Part shown: one piece after another, positions 16,530 to 26,168 of the stretch
Position numbering within the stretch: the stretch's first letter is position 1
How the letters are laid out: each line of letters opens with the position of its first letter
Source: an uncultured Eubacterium sp.
Lineage (GTDB): Bacteria; Bacillota; Clostridia; Lachnospirales; Lachnospiraceae
Direction: 5' to 3'
NCBI GenBank assembly: GCA_934338065.1
Contig: CAKRGX010000009.1
Location: 32,190-96,189, forward strand
DNA length: 64,000 bases
Notes under the pieces: generated by a model
The model's database searches: none
The model's input: only the letters and a program-made list of their open reading frames with translations
Told to the model about the DNA's origin: nothing
Translations under genes and position numbers: made by a program

Positions 16530-19360
16530 AAATATCTGTAATAGTAGCAGCCTATAATGCAGAAAAATACGTGGCAGAAACATTGGAAAGTATAGGAGCT
16601 CAGACGATTGATGATTATGAGATCATTGTTGTTAATGATGGCTCTTCGGATGGTACAATAGATATTTTGCGTGAATACGAAAACCGCCTGGATAATATGA
16701 TTGTGATTGACAAGGAAAATGGAGGACCTTCGTCGGCGCGTAATGCCGGGCTGGACATAGCAAAGGGAGAATTTGTGTATTTCTTTGATGCGGATGATGT
16801 CTTAGAATTAGACGCATTGGAGGAATTATATGAGAGAGCACAGGATCGCCGGGCTGACCTTGTTATTGCCAAATATGACATTTTCAATCGTTTTAAGACA
16901 TTTCCGGTTAATGGAATCAATGATCTGGTCCGGTTGGATAAGATAGATAAATATGAACCACTGATTCTGTGGACATTTTCCTTATGCAATAAATTATTCC
17001 GACGTTCCATTATTGAAAAATATGATTTGCGTCTGCCACCAATCTCATATTCGGAAGATGGTGCATTTTTAATGCGCTTTGTCTATCGCTGCAACCGGAT
17101 TACCGGATTGGACAAAGTTATCTTTCATTATCGCCGTATGTTTGATGGAGAGGCAGAGTCAATCACAGCATCGGTGTCTTCCTGGAAGATACGCGATTAT
17201 ATTGAGGCACACCGGCTGATCACAGAGGCGGCGGAGAAGAGTATTTTGATTGATTTTCCACAATATCATTCGATTGAAGAAGTAAAAGAAAATAATGATG
17301 AGATTCATAAATACCTGAATGAGATCAATCGAAAAGAACTTCAGATACTATTAGATCAGTTTTATGCGAAGTTTTGGACTTTGGACAAAGATACCGTTGC
17401 TCATCTGGTAAAGGAAATGAATCTGAAGCTTGCTTCACTTGATATGAGAGATCTGTCTATGTTGACAGATGCGCATCCGGAATTTTCGTTATGGCAGCTT
17501 GCTGTTGAAGATGAAGACCTGCTCCGTCAGGCATGGTTTACGATTGCCCTTTATGGTGAGGAAGAACAGGAAGAGGAATTTCTAAATGTATTAAAAAGTT
17601 TAACGCTGCAAAATCTCATTGGTATCCGTATTGTGATGCCGCAAAGCATGAAACAGATTGTGGAACAAAGTGAGTACAGACAGAATAACATGTTTTATCT
17701 GCCAGCCGATTCACAGGACGAGCTTTATTATTGTGCTTTAGAAGAAACGCAGACACCGTATATATTATTTGCAGACAGCAAGGTATCCTATGCTAATAAT
17801 GCTTTTAAATATGCATTAAAGAATTTTATTAAATCTCCAGCAGACTTTTTGATCGAGTTAATCTATCATAGAAACTTTGGTGATATGCAGGCGGTGCTTC
17901 TTGATACGATTGCATTGAATTCTATCAAGACTGGTTATGAGTATAATGAGCGGATGGCAATGGATTATACTTTGGCAAATAAATTTTTCCGCACATCTTT
18001 TCTGCGGAAGTTAGCGCTTGACAAAAACAAAAAGCTGTTAGTACAGCTTCCGCAACTTCATGAAAGAGGGTACTATGCCTTTATGAATGATGGAATCGTC
18101 TTTTATGAGGATGAAGAAGCCGGGTATGTGAATTATGTTGGAACACCGCAAAGTATTCCTATGATGAAGGAATATCTGGTAGACCGGGATGTTGATCTTG
18201 CCAGTCCGGCATTATCTCCGGATCTGAGCGAAGTTATGCCTAAGATGCTTCGTTTTCCGGATCATAAGATCGGTCAGATCTTATTCCGCAAGATTGTGAA
18301 TTTTATGCGCCGCTGCAAATTAAAAGATCAGGTTTTATTCTTTACAATCCGCCGCGATGGGGAACTGGAGGGGAATGCCAAGGCGTTATATCCGTATATT
18401 AAAGGCAGGAAGAAGATTTGCGCTAAGATGCTGCCACATGGTCCACTGACCAAATTAAAAATGTATTATTATACGATTACCAGTAAAGTGATCGTTACGG
18501 ATGATTACGATCGTTATCTTCGTCATTTTCAGCTCCGGCAAAGCCAGCGTGTGATCCAGCTATGGCATGCGTGTGGTGCATTCAAAAAGTTTGGACAACG
18601 GGGAACGAATATGTCGATCCCTGCTGACCGCGCAACGCATGCGCAGTATAATCTGGTAATGGTCAGCAGTGATAAGATACGGGGAATCTATGCAGACGCT
18701 TTTGATGTAGATGTTCATAAAGTAAAGGCACTTGGGTGTCCACGAACAGATACATTTTTTGACAAGCAGTTTATAACGGATACAAAGGAAAAAGTGTATG
18801 CTGCTTACCCGGAATTCCGAAACAAATATATTATTATTTATGCGCCAACATTTCGCGATATCGGAAATGACCGGACGGTCTTTACGCCGGATTTGGATTT
18901 TGAGCAGTTATCCAAAGATCTTTTACCGGATCAGATGTTGATTGTCTGTCCTCATCCGGTGATGAAAAATAAAATAGTAGAAGAAGATTATGATAATATC
19001 AAGGTGGTTCGTGATTTCTCTACCAATGATATGATGTTTGTATCGGACATGCTGATCACCGATTACTCATCTGTTATATTTGAATATGCACTGCTTCGCA
19101 GGCCAATCGCATTTTATTGCTATGATCTGCTGAATTACAATCGTGGTTTTTATTTGAATTATCCGGATGATCTGCCAGGAGATGTATATGAAAACCAGCA
19201 GGAACTTACGGCTTATCTTACTTCGCCGGATCAGCATAAAACAACTGAGAAATATGACCGGTTTATCGATAAATATATGTCAGCGTGTGACGGACACAGT
19301 TGTCAGCGTATTGCTGATATGATTAACTCCTATATGGAAGGAGGAACTGAAAATGAGTAA
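16526..19360 (+). CDS. Bifunctional GT2 glycosyltransferase - CDP-glycerol glycerophosphotransferase fusion
   Basis: 944 residues. The N-terminal GT2 domain (about 1-230) shows VAAYNAEKY, VNDGSSDGT, NGGPSSARNAG and the FFDADD metal site. The middle (about 230-600) is less clear and contains a second region resembling a degenerate glycosyltransferase. The C-terminal part (about 610-930) is a TagF-type glycerophosphotransferase with QLWHACGAFKKFG, YAPTFRD, CPHPVMKN and LITDYSSVIFEYALLRRP. The fusion suggests alternating addition of a sugar and a polyol phosphate by one protein, as expected for a polymer with sugar in its backbone. The start overlaps the previous stop (ATGA) and the end overlaps the next start by eight bases. 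Confidence 0.87.
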   Translation: MKISVIVAAYNAEKYVAETLESIGAQTIDDYEIIVVNDGSSDGTIDILREYENRLDNMIVIDKENGGPSSARNAGLDIAKGEFVYFFDADDVLELDALEELYERAQDRRADLVIAKYDIFNRFKTFPVNGINDLVRLDKIDKYEPLILWTFSLCNKLFRRSIIEKYDLRLPPISYSEDGAFLMRFVYRCNRITGLDKVIFHYRRMFDGEAESITASVSSWKIRDYIEAHRLITEAAEKSILIDFPQYHSIEEVKENNDEIHKYLNEINRKELQILLDQFYAKFWTLDKDTVAHLVKEMNLKLASLDMRDLSMLTDAHPEFSLWQLAVEDEDLLRQAWFTIALYGEEEQEEEFLNVLKSLTLQNLIGIRIVMPQSMKQIVEQSEYRQNNMFYLPADSQDELYYCALEETQTPYILFADSKVSYANNAFKYALKNFIKSPADFLIELIYHRNFGDMQAVLLDTIALNSIKTGYEYNERMAMDYTLANKFFRTSFLRKLALDKNKKLLVQLPQLHERGYYAFMNDGIVFYEDEEAGYVNYVGTPQSIPMMKEYLVDRDVDLASPALSPDLSEVMPKMLRFPDHKIGQILFRKIVNFMRRCKLKDQVLFFTIRRDGELEGNAKALYPYIKGRKKICAKMLPHGPLTKLKMYYYTITSKVIVTDDYDRYLRHFQLRQSQRVIQLWHACGAFKKFGQRGTNMSIPADRATHAQYNLVMVSSDKIRGIYADAFDVDVHKVKALGCPRTDTFFDKQFITDTKEKVYAAYPEFRNKYIIIYAPTFRDIGNDRTVFTPDLDFEQLSKDLLPDQMLIVCPHPVMKNKIVEEDYDNIKVVRDFSTNDMMFVSDMLITDYSSVIFEYALLRRPIAFYCYDLLNYNRGFYLNYPDDLPGDVYENQQELTAYLTSPDQHKTTEKYDRFIDKYMSACDGHSCQRIADMINSYMEGGTENE

Positions 19361-20384
19361 AAAAGAGCTTACCTTCCTTAGTACCCGCGGACGCGGGCTG
19401 GGGATTGACCTGGCATTGCTAAAATCAAAATTATCAGAAAAGTATGCCGGACAGTTAGCGTTTCGATTCTATCTGAATAATGAGATGCACAAAAATCCGT
19501 TAGCTGCACACGGATTTCGCCGGGCAAAGAGAGAGTTTTGTGAGGGTATGACAAATGCAATCTGCCTGGATGCCTCACTTTCTTCCAATATGAGAAATCT
19601 TTTGGCAGAAGGAAAGCGTATTTTATTGTCTGTGCCATATGATTATCAATTTAAAAATATGTTGACAATAGAAACAGGGAAAAGTCTTAATCTTAATACA
19701 TTAGCTTCTTTTGAGTATGTATTGGCAGGCTCTCCTTTTTCTGAGAGATTATTGAAACAGGCATATCGAAGACAGGAGAATCAGACGATCCTGCCTGCCA
19801 CACTTCCTTTTGTGTGGGATCTGATGCAGGAAGATAAAAAGAAAGAGGCAGCAGAACACATTTACTATTATTTTCCGGAAGCAAGGGGAAAAAGGGTTCT
19901 TTCTATTATTGTTTATGGAGACAAAGAGAAAAAACGTAAAGACTGGGAACGTTTTTCAGTAAAAGAGTTTCTGAAAGGGCTGGAAGGGGATTATTTTGTA
20001 TTTACCAACAGTGAGATATTAATGGAAAATTCGTTTTCTCTATCGAGTAGATATCGTGACCGGATTGGATATATTAACCGCATCATACCGGTGCAGCAGA
20101 TTTTGTACGTGACAGATGCATTAATTACCAATAATGGACGTTTTGCGGCGAGTTTTGCCTGCTATAATAAGCCAATCTGGGCGTGTTCGTATAATCGCAA
20201 CTGGTTCGAAAAATATATGGCACACACATATCCGGGAATGTTTTTAACAGGCGCTGATCAGCTTATGCAGAGCTTTTCACAATTCAATCTTTCTGCAGAA
20301 CAGGAGTCTTTTTGCAGAGATATGGTGTATGACAAAAAGGAGTCTCCATATGATGCGGTAAGGGATGTATTAGGATTGGAATAG
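19353..20384 (+). CDS. Divergent TagB/TagF-like protein with altered active-site motifs
   Basis: 343 residues. The C-terminal 120 residues line up with glycerophosphotransferases: ILYVTDALITNNGRFAASF occupies the place of the usual LITDYSSVIFEY, followed by CYNKPIWACSYNRNWFEKY in place of the KPIxFYxYD block. The D-Y-S-S loop that binds CDP-glycerol is replaced by N-N-G-R, and the WHGT-type histidine motif is missing in the N-terminal half. This may be an enzyme with a different donor or a non-catalytic partner of the fusion enzyme whose gene overlaps it by eight bases. GGAGG precedes the ATG at 19353. It is the last gene before a likely promoter for tarIJ. Confidence 0.65.
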   Translation: MSKKELTFLSTRGRGLGIDLALLKSKLSEKYAGQLAFRFYLNNEMHKNPLAAHGFRRAKREFCEGMTNAICLDASLSSNMRNLLAEGKRILLSVPYDYQFKNMLTIETGKSLNLNTLASFEYVLAGSPFSERLLKQAYRRQENQTILPATLPFVWDLMQEDKKKEAAEHIYYYFPEARGKRVLSIIVYGDKEKKRKDWERFSVKEFLKGLEGDYFVFTNSEILMENSFSLSSRYRDRIGYINRIIPVQQILYVTDALITNNGRFAASFACYNKPIWACSYNRNWFEKYMAHTYPGMFLTGADQLMQSFSQFNLSAEQESFCRDMVYDKKESPYDAVRDVLGLE

Positions 20385-20413
20385 TTGAAAACAATGGTCT
20401 AATGTGATAAGAT
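20385..20413 (+). promoter_or_regulatory. Possible promoter of tarIJ
   Basis: TTGAAA (20385-20390), 17-base spacer, TAAGAT (20408-20413). tarI begins at 20445. The match is moderate, so read-through from upstream may also contribute. Confidence 0.5.
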
Positions 20414-20444
20414 AACTATTAACAAAAATGAAAGGTGGAAAATT

Positions 20445-21155
20445 ATGGTTTTTGGAGTATTGCTGGCAGGCGGTGTGGGAAGTAGAATGGGAAATGAAAA
20501 GCCAAAACAGTATCTGAATATTGCAGATCGCCCGATCATCATTCATACAATAGAAAAATTTTATATTAATGATAAATTCGAGAAAATTCTGGTACTTTGT
20601 CCGGATCAGTGGATCAGTCATACAAAAAATCTTATCAAAAAGTATATTGGTGAGACCGACCGGATTGTTGTTGTTGCCGGTGGTGAGACAAGAAATGAGA
20701 CAATTATGAATGCGATTCGTTATATTGAGGGAGAATATGAAGTGGATGATGATACGATTATTCTCACTCATGATTCGGTCCGTCCTTTTGTTACTCATCG
20801 TATTATAGAAGAGAATATTGAGTATGCAGGCAAATACGGCGCCTGTGATACGGCTGTTCCTTCGACTGATACGATTGTGCAGAGCGAAGATGGCAGGATT
20901 ATTTCAACAGTTCCCGATCGCAGCAGGATGTATCAGGGGCAGACACCACAGACATTCCGGCTGAAAAAGCTTAAAGCATTATATGAATCTTTGTCGGCAG
21001 AGGAGAAGGAGATACTGACCGATGCGGCTAAGATATTTGTTATGAAAGGTGAGGACGTTTATCTTGTTGAAGGTGAGGTTTCTAATATTAAGATAACGTA
21101 TCCTTATGATCTTCGTGTAGCAGAAACATTGATTCAATCAGAAAAAGAGGAGTAA
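20445..21155 (+). CDS. tarI: D-ribitol-5-phosphate cytidylyltransferase (TarI)
   Basis: 236 residues, IspD/TarI family. The N-terminal GVLLAGGVGSRMGNEKPKQYL nucleotide loop is present, with KPKQY as in TarI, and the substrate region reads THDSVRPFVT with a later DRSRMYQGQTPQTFR. The enzyme joins CTP and ribitol-5-phosphate to give CDP-ribitol, donor for poly(ribitol phosphate). IspD has the same fold, but the gene three bases downstream is a TarJ-type reductase, which strongly favours TarI. AAAGGTGG precedes the ATG. Confidence 0.93.
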   Translation: MVFGVLLAGGVGSRMGNEKPKQYLNIADRPIIIHTIEKFYINDKFEKILVLCPDQWISHTKNLIKKYIGETDRIVVVAGGETRNETIMNAIRYIEGEYEVDDDTIILTHDSVRPFVTHRIIEENIEYAGKYGACDTAVPSTDTIVQSEDGRIISTVPDRSRMYQGQTPQTFRLKKLKALYESLSAEEKEILTDAAKIFVMKGEDVYLVEGEVSNIKITYPYDLRVAETLIQSEKEE

Positions 21156-21157
21156 TT

Positions 21158-22183
21158 ATGCTGAATACTGTTTATCAGTTAGTGGCGCCCCGCAAGTTCG
21201 AGGTGACTTATGAAAATATAGGTCTGCAGGATACGGATGTGATCGTAAGACCAACACATTTGTCAATTTGTAATGCAGATCAACGTTATTATCAGGGATT
21301 GCGGGAAGCGCATATTTTACAGGAAAAACTTCCTATGGCTCTGATCCATGAGGCAATTGGTGTTGTTTTGCGTGATTCGACAGGCGAATTTAAGCCTGGT
21401 GATGAGGTTGTAATGATTCCCAACACGCCAACTGAGCAGGATGAATTTATCGCAGAGAATTATCTCCGGTCCAGTAAGTTTCGTGCCAGCGGATTCAATG
21501 GATTTATGCAGGAGTATGTTAAGATCCGTCAGGATCGTCTGTTACGCCTTCCGGAAGGAATTAACAAAGAGGTTGCGGCATTTACAGAGATTGTAAGCGT
21601 CAGTGTGCATGCGATCAGACGTTTTGATTCCATTGCGCATGGCAGAAGAGACTGTGTTGGAATTTGGGGGGATGGTAATTTAGGGTATATTACTGCATTG
21701 TTATTTAAGACAATGTTTCCGGATACCCGGTTATTGATCTTTGGTATTAGTAAAGATAAGCTTTCTGATTTTACCTTTGCGGATGGCATTTATAATATCA
21801 GTGATATCCCGGCAGATGTGCAGCTTGATCATGCCTTTGAGTGCGTGGGAGGTGCCGGATCGGGAAAGGCAATCGATCAGATCATCGACTACATTAAGCC
21901 GGAAGGTACGATTTCCATTTTGGGAGTATCGGAGTATCCGGTTCCGATCAATACCCGCATGATATTGGAAAAGGGACTTCGTATATTTGGCAGCAGTCGC
22001 AGTGGACGAAAAGATTTTGAAGCGACAGTGGCGTTATATAGGGAACATCCGGAATTGGTTAATTATCTATCGAATATTGTTGGAGCAGTGATTCCGGTAC
22101 ATTCTATTGCGGATATGAAGAAGGCTTTTGAGATGGATATACAAAAATCATTTGGAAAAACAATTATGTTGTGGGAGAAGTGA
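21158..22183 (+). CDS. tarJ: Ribulose-5-phosphate reductase (TarJ)
   Basis: 341 residues, the length of TarJ. It belongs to the zinc-dependent medium-chain dehydrogenase family, with the nucleotide-binding GDGNLGYITAL segment near residue 170 and the ALIHEAIGVV region near the catalytic site. TarJ reduces ribulose-5-phosphate with NADPH to ribitol-5-phosphate, feeding TarI. The TarJ-like N-terminus (STHLSICNADQRYYQG type, here PTHLSICNADQRYYQG) is clear. It starts three bases after tarI and a GAGGAG site overlaps the tarI end. Together they add ribitol phosphate chemistry to a cluster that also has tagD. Confidence 0.93.
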   Translation: MLNTVYQLVAPRKFEVTYENIGLQDTDVIVRPTHLSICNADQRYYQGLREAHILQEKLPMALIHEAIGVVLRDSTGEFKPGDEVVMIPNTPTEQDEFIAENYLRSSKFRASGFNGFMQEYVKIRQDRLLRLPEGINKEVAAFTEIVSVSVHAIRRFDSIAHGRRDCVGIWGDGNLGYITALLFKTMFPDTRLLIFGISKDKLSDFTFADGIYNISDIPADVQLDHAFECVGGAGSGKAIDQIIDYIKPEGTISILGVSEYPVPINTRMILEKGLRIFGSSRSGRKDFEATVALYREHPELVNYLSNIVGAVIPVHSIADMKKAFEMDIQKSFGKTIMLWEK

Positions 22184-22190
22184 CACGTGT

Positions 22191-23579
22191 ATGCTAGCAA
22201 TTATCATGCCAATTTATAATACGGAACAATATCTGCGGGAAGCAATTGAAAGTGTCCTATGTCAGACACTGGACTTTGAGAAGAATGTCCGGCTGTACCT
22301 GCTTGATGATGCCAGCACGGATGGCTCTCTTGCTATATGCCGGGAGTATCAAAGAAGATACCCCAATAATATTGTTCTTAAGCATTTTGAAACGAATCAG
22401 GGTGTTTCGGCACTTCGCAATTATGGCGTGAGCCAGTGCCGTAATGAAGAAAATATGATAGCAGGTTTTTTGGATTCAGATGACAAACTGGCCGATGATA
22501 CACTGGAAAAAGTGTTGGCTTTTTTTGAAACTCATGCTGAGGTCAATATGGCTACGGTTCAGGTTAAGTTTTTTGATGCTGTAGAAAAAGAGCATAAGAT
22601 TAATTGGCGTTTTCAGGATCGTGAAGTCGTTCATATTGACAAAGATTTTTCTTATCCACATTATTATATCGGTGGTGTTTTTTTGCGGAGAAGTGCTCTG
22701 CTTAGAATCGTGTTTGATGAGAAAATGAGCTTTTGGGAAGATGCCCTTGCTATTAATCAGGTTATATTGGATGAGGGACAGTATGGACTGGTTTCCGGTG
22801 CTTATTACTATTATAGAAAAAGAACGGATGAATCTTCGCTTGTTGATCAGGCTTGGAGAAGAAAAGACCGCTATACTTCTTTTTTAGAGGATGGATATGG
22901 AAGTTTATTTGCTTATTGTAAAAAAACGAAACATCGTATCATTCCTTATGTTCAATTTCTGGTTGCGTATCATATGCGCTTATTTATGGTGAGAAAAAAT
23001 CAGGAGGCAGTGAATGATACGCTGACGGATGAAGAGATAGATGCTTTGCGCAGCAGTCTCAGAAAAATTCTAAAGAAAATAAAAGTTAAGGTTATTTTAC
23101 AGATACCGACTTCTCTTCCGATCATTGAAGCTATGCTGTCACTCCGTGCGGACAGGCAGATACGGGCAAAACGGGTATACCGCGATGGCGACTGTTTTTT
23201 TGTATATAAAGGCGTTGAATTGGCCCGGTTATCGGAGCGTGAGGTGCGCCTCTATCCTCCACTTGATAAACCGGATTCTAAATACCCTGGTATGTGGAGA
23301 GCAACTTTTTATACGCCTGTCTATGCGATGAAACCGGAGGATAATTTATTTGTGGAATATCATGGACATAGGATAAATGGCGTAGAATATCGAAGTAAAA
23401 AACAACTATTTATTCTGGGAAAGAGAATGCGCTGTTATTATCATGCGCGGTTTGCCTTTGAACTGCCAAAAGATTGGGACCAAATTGCTTTTGGGATTCA
23501 CATGGCGGAAAAGGATCAGGATATTTTGTTGAATGAAATGGTACGAGAGGATTGGGATGATGAGACAGCTATTGACTAA
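22191..23579 (+). CDS. GT2 glycosyltransferase with C-terminal extension
   Basis: 462 residues from ATG 22191; the longer reading overlaps tarJ. The GT-A domain (about 1-230) has IIMPIYNTEQYL, LLDDASTDGS, NQGVSALRNYG and a GFLDSDD metal site. The rest (about 235-462) contains a helical stretch and a beta-rich part (about 350-460) with no motif I recognise, reminiscent of the multi-domain teichoic acid glycosyltransferases TarS/TarP in overall plan. Position right after tarIJ suggests it adds a sugar to the ribitol phosphate chain. The ribosome site (GGGAGAAG) is about 12 bases upstream, a little far. Confidence 0.82.
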   Translation: MLAIIMPIYNTEQYLREAIESVLCQTLDFEKNVRLYLLDDASTDGSLAICREYQRRYPNNIVLKHFETNQGVSALRNYGVSQCRNEENMIAGFLDSDDKLADDTLEKVLAFFETHAEVNMATVQVKFFDAVEKEHKINWRFQDREVVHIDKDFSYPHYYIGGVFLRRSALLRIVFDEKMSFWEDALAINQVILDEGQYGLVSGAYYYYRKRTDESSLVDQAWRRKDRYTSFLEDGYGSLFAYCKKTKHRIIPYVQFLVAYHMRLFMVRKNQEAVNDTLTDEEIDALRSSLRKILKKIKVKVILQIPTSLPIIEAMLSLRADRQIRAKRVYRDGDCFFVYKGVELARLSEREVRLYPPLDKPDSKYPGMWRATFYTPVYAMKPEDNLFVEYHGHRINGVEYRSKKQLFILGKRMRCYYHARFAFELPKDWDQIAFGIHMAEKDQDILLNEMVREDWDDETAID

Positions 23580-25050
23580 ATGCAGTCATGTGATGTATGG
23601 GATATTGGTCTATATGATATTGGCAATTGCCTTGGGCAGCATGGTGTCGAAGGCTTTTTTTGCTTTATTCCTTTTGCCGGTTATTGTCTATGTTATTGTG
23701 AAAATATTCAGAGGTGATATGAACTGGAGTGAGAGAATTCCGTATCGTTTTCTGTGGTGGGGGATTGCTGTGCTGGGGACGCTCATAATGTTTTATCTTG
23801 CATATGAGATCCGGGTACAGAGTTTATCCTGGGACTGGGGAAAAGTGATCCGATCGGCTTCGGAACGGGTATTGACCGGTAGTCTGGCGGATGAAGCATA
23901 TTTTGCAAGGTATCCTAATAACCAGATCTGGTATTGTGTTCTGGTTGTATTTTTTTCTATGATCAAACGAATGATGCCGGCAGCGGGACTTAGTGAGTTT
24001 TATTTGTTTACGATCGCTCTAGGGTGTCTGATGGTTTGTCTGACGATTCTGTTATTCCACCATGTTGCTATGCTTTTATGGGGGGAGAAAAAGGCATTCT
24101 TTGCCGGTGCCTTATTGTGGCTGTGTTTCCCGCTTTTTATGTGGGCGCCCTATGCGTATACCGATACATCCGGAATGTTAGTACTTATGTTGTTATTATA
24201 CATAGCTGTGAAGGAGAAGAAAGAAGAAAATGCCCCAAAAAAGATCGTGTATGGGATATGTTTTGGTGTGGTGGCAGCATTTGCTTATCTGTTAAAAGTG
24301 ACGGTATTTATATTTGCAATAGCTGCTATGATTACATTCTTCTTACAGAACAGGGACTGGCGGAGAGTTGGTATTGGATTTCTGATAGCCGCGATCAGCT
24401 TTGGCGGCAGCACGATTGTATGGCAGGCTGGCATGCACCAGATACTTAATCTGGAGGAACAGCAGTATGATAAAAACGAATTGCCGTTGACGCATTGGGT
24501 CATGATGTCTATGCGCTATGGTGGATATGTACAGGAGGACGTTGACTATACGATGAGTTTTCCTTCCTATCAGGAAAAGAAGGAAGCAAATATAAAAGAG
24601 ATCAGGAAACGGTTACAAGAAAAAGGTCCTGTTGGCTGTATGAAGCTGTTCTTTGTTGACAAACAGATCCGCACATGGGGGGATGCTGCTTTTTCCGGGT
24701 GCGATTATCTATCAAGAGAACCGGAAAATCCAGACGGATTTTGGGAAAAGTTTGTGACACAGGAGGGAAAGTGGAATTGGCTCTTGTTACTCTATCTGTA
24801 TTTATATTATGGCATCATTCTGATTGGGATGTTACTGGGTGTAGTTTTGCCGTGGAGGGAAAATAAGCAGGGGCAGGAACTTATGGCTGCGAGGGTCACG
24901 ATGTTAGGAATAGCTGCTTTAATGACTATTTGGGAGTGCAATTCCCGGTATATTGTTTTATTCCTGCCACTCATGGTATTGTTGTCCTGTGATGGATGGC
25001 GCTTTTTACGAGGCAGGTTCTTATGTAGTCAGAGTGAGAGGAGAAAATGA
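23557..25050 (+). CDS. GT-C type membrane glycosyltransferase (GT39/ArnT-like)
   Basis: 497 residues from ATG 23557 (GAGAGGATTGGG just before it; ATG 23560 is equally possible), overlapping the previous gene by 23 bases. About twelve hydrophobic spans. The first large external loop has LSWDWGKVIRSA and ADEAYFARYPNNQIWY, the acidic and aromatic pattern used by GT39/GT83-like enzymes to bind a polyprenyl-phosphate sugar. Such proteins glycosylate a polymer on the outer face of the membrane. Likely served by the GtrB-like enzyme at 15579. Sugar and acceptor unknown. Confidence 0.75.
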   Translation: MMRQLLTKCSHVMYGILVYMILAIALGSMVSKAFFALFLLPVIVYVIVKIFRGDMNWSERIPYRFLWWGIAVLGTLIMFYLAYEIRVQSLSWDWGKVIRSASERVLTGSLADEAYFARYPNNQIWYCVLVVFFSMIKRMMPAAGLSEFYLFTIALGCLMVCLTILLFHHVAMLLWGEKKAFFAGALLWLCFPLFMWAPYAYTDTSGMLVLMLLLYIAVKEKKEENAPKKIVYGICFGVVAAFAYLLKVTVFIFAIAAMITFFLQNRDWRRVGIGFLIAAISFGGSTIVWQAGMHQILNLEEQQYDKNELPLTHWVMMSMRYGGYVQEDVDYTMSFPSYQEKKEANIKEIRKRLQEKGPVGCMKLFFVDKQIRTWGDAAFSGCDYLSREPENPDGFWEKFVTQEGKWNWLLLLYLYLYYGIILIGMLLGVVLPWRENKQGQELMAARVTMLGIAALMTIWECNSRYIVLFLPLMVLLSCDGWRFLRGRFLCSQSERRK

Positions 25051-26168
25051 AAATGAAAGGGTTTTACTTTTCAAGATCGGATACATCGATTGCCAAACTG
25101 ATAGCGATATTATTAATGATCTTACATCATCTATTTGGGTTTACAGACCGGATACTGCCAGAGCATATGTATCAAAGTCTGCATATGTTCCGTGGACAGC
25201 CGGTGGAGGCAGTTATTTGTGGTTCCTTTAAGATCTGTGTGGCACTTTTTTTGTTTCTAAGTGGTTATGGTACATATATTAGTGTGCGGAAGAAAAAGAA
25301 TATATCGAGAGTGATTGCCAATAAGATTAAAGGACTCCTTACCTTTGTCTGGCAGGCAATGTTTGTATTTGTTCCGATTGATTATTTTCTAGGAGTGACA
25401 AAGGTAAATCTTTCCTCGACATGGCAGATTCGCTATAATCTCAAGGACATTCTGCTTGGTATGCTGGGGTTTGAAAAGTTTAATAGTGAGTGGTGGTTTG
25501 TGATGCCATATCTAGTTCTTCTGATGATGACGCCATTACTGCTTCGCTTTTTAAAAAGAAAAAGGTCGGATTTTTTTACGGATTTTCTTATCACCTTTGG
25601 AATTGCCATGTTTTCCGCTTATGGTATAAACCAGATGCTGACCTATCCGATGTGGGAGTCATTTGCTCCAAGTACGTGGGGGATTTTATTTAGAAATGTT
25701 GTTTATTTGCTGCCAATCTATCTGATGGGGATGCTTTTTGCTAAATATCAGGTGTTTTCGTATTTTTACCGGATATCACCAGAGAGTGTACTGCGCTATG
25801 TAATTTGGTTTTTCACCGCCTTTGGATCTATGTACCTTCGCTATAAGCTGGAAACGGGAATCTATGATTTTCTGCTTGCAGGACCGATGATCTTTAGTAT
25901 GGTTTGTCTGTTACGTGGGATACGTGCTGTTGTATGGGTGTCGGGAAAAGTATCTCGTTATATTACTTTGGTCTGGTTGACACATTCGTTTTATATTTTT
26001 CAATTTGGACAGGATATCGTATATTATTTTCAAAACCCGATTGCCATTACTATGGTAGAAATTGTGTTAGCATTTGGAACGGCAGCCGGCGTGTACTGGC
26101 TATTTTACTGGCTGAAAAAAATCTGGAAAAAACTGATAGCAGGAGGAGTAAAAAATGAAACAAAATAA
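25047..26168 (+). CDS. Acyltransferase 3 family membrane protein
   Basis: 373 residues with about ten hydrophobic spans. The N-terminal SDTSIAKLIAILLMILHHLFG pattern, with a His at the end of the first span, is the acyltransferase_3 (OafA/PatB/WecH) signature; the basic RKKKNISRVIANKIKGLL loop after the second spans also fits. The family transfers acetyl or other acyl groups to sugars at the membrane. The start overlaps the previous stop (ATGA), and the end overlaps the next gene, another member of the family. Probably O-acylates the polymer made by this cluster. Confidence 0.85.
   Translation: MKMKGFYFSRSDTSIAKLIAILLMILHHLFGFTDRILPEHMYQSLHMFRGQPVEAVICGSFKICVALFLFLSGYGTYISVRKKKNISRVIANKIKGLLTFVWQAMFVFVPIDYFLGVTKVNLSSTWQIRYNLKDILLGMLGFEKFNSEWWFVMPYLVLLMMTPLLLRFLKRKRSDFFTDFLITFGIAMFSAYGINQMLTYPMWESFAPSTWGILFRNVVYLLPIYLMGMLFAKYQVFSYFYRISPESVLRYVIWFFTAFGSMYLRYKLETGIYDFLLAGPMIFSMVCLLRGIRAVVWVSGKVSRYITLVWLTHSFYIFQFGQDIVYYFQNPIAITMVEIVLAFGTAAGVYWLFYWLKKIWKKLIAGGVKNETK

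Noticed and set aside
20445..21155. The cytidylyltransferase as IspD of isoprenoid synthesis
   Set aside because: Same fold, but the adjacent TarJ-type reductase and the teichoic-acid setting favour TarI.
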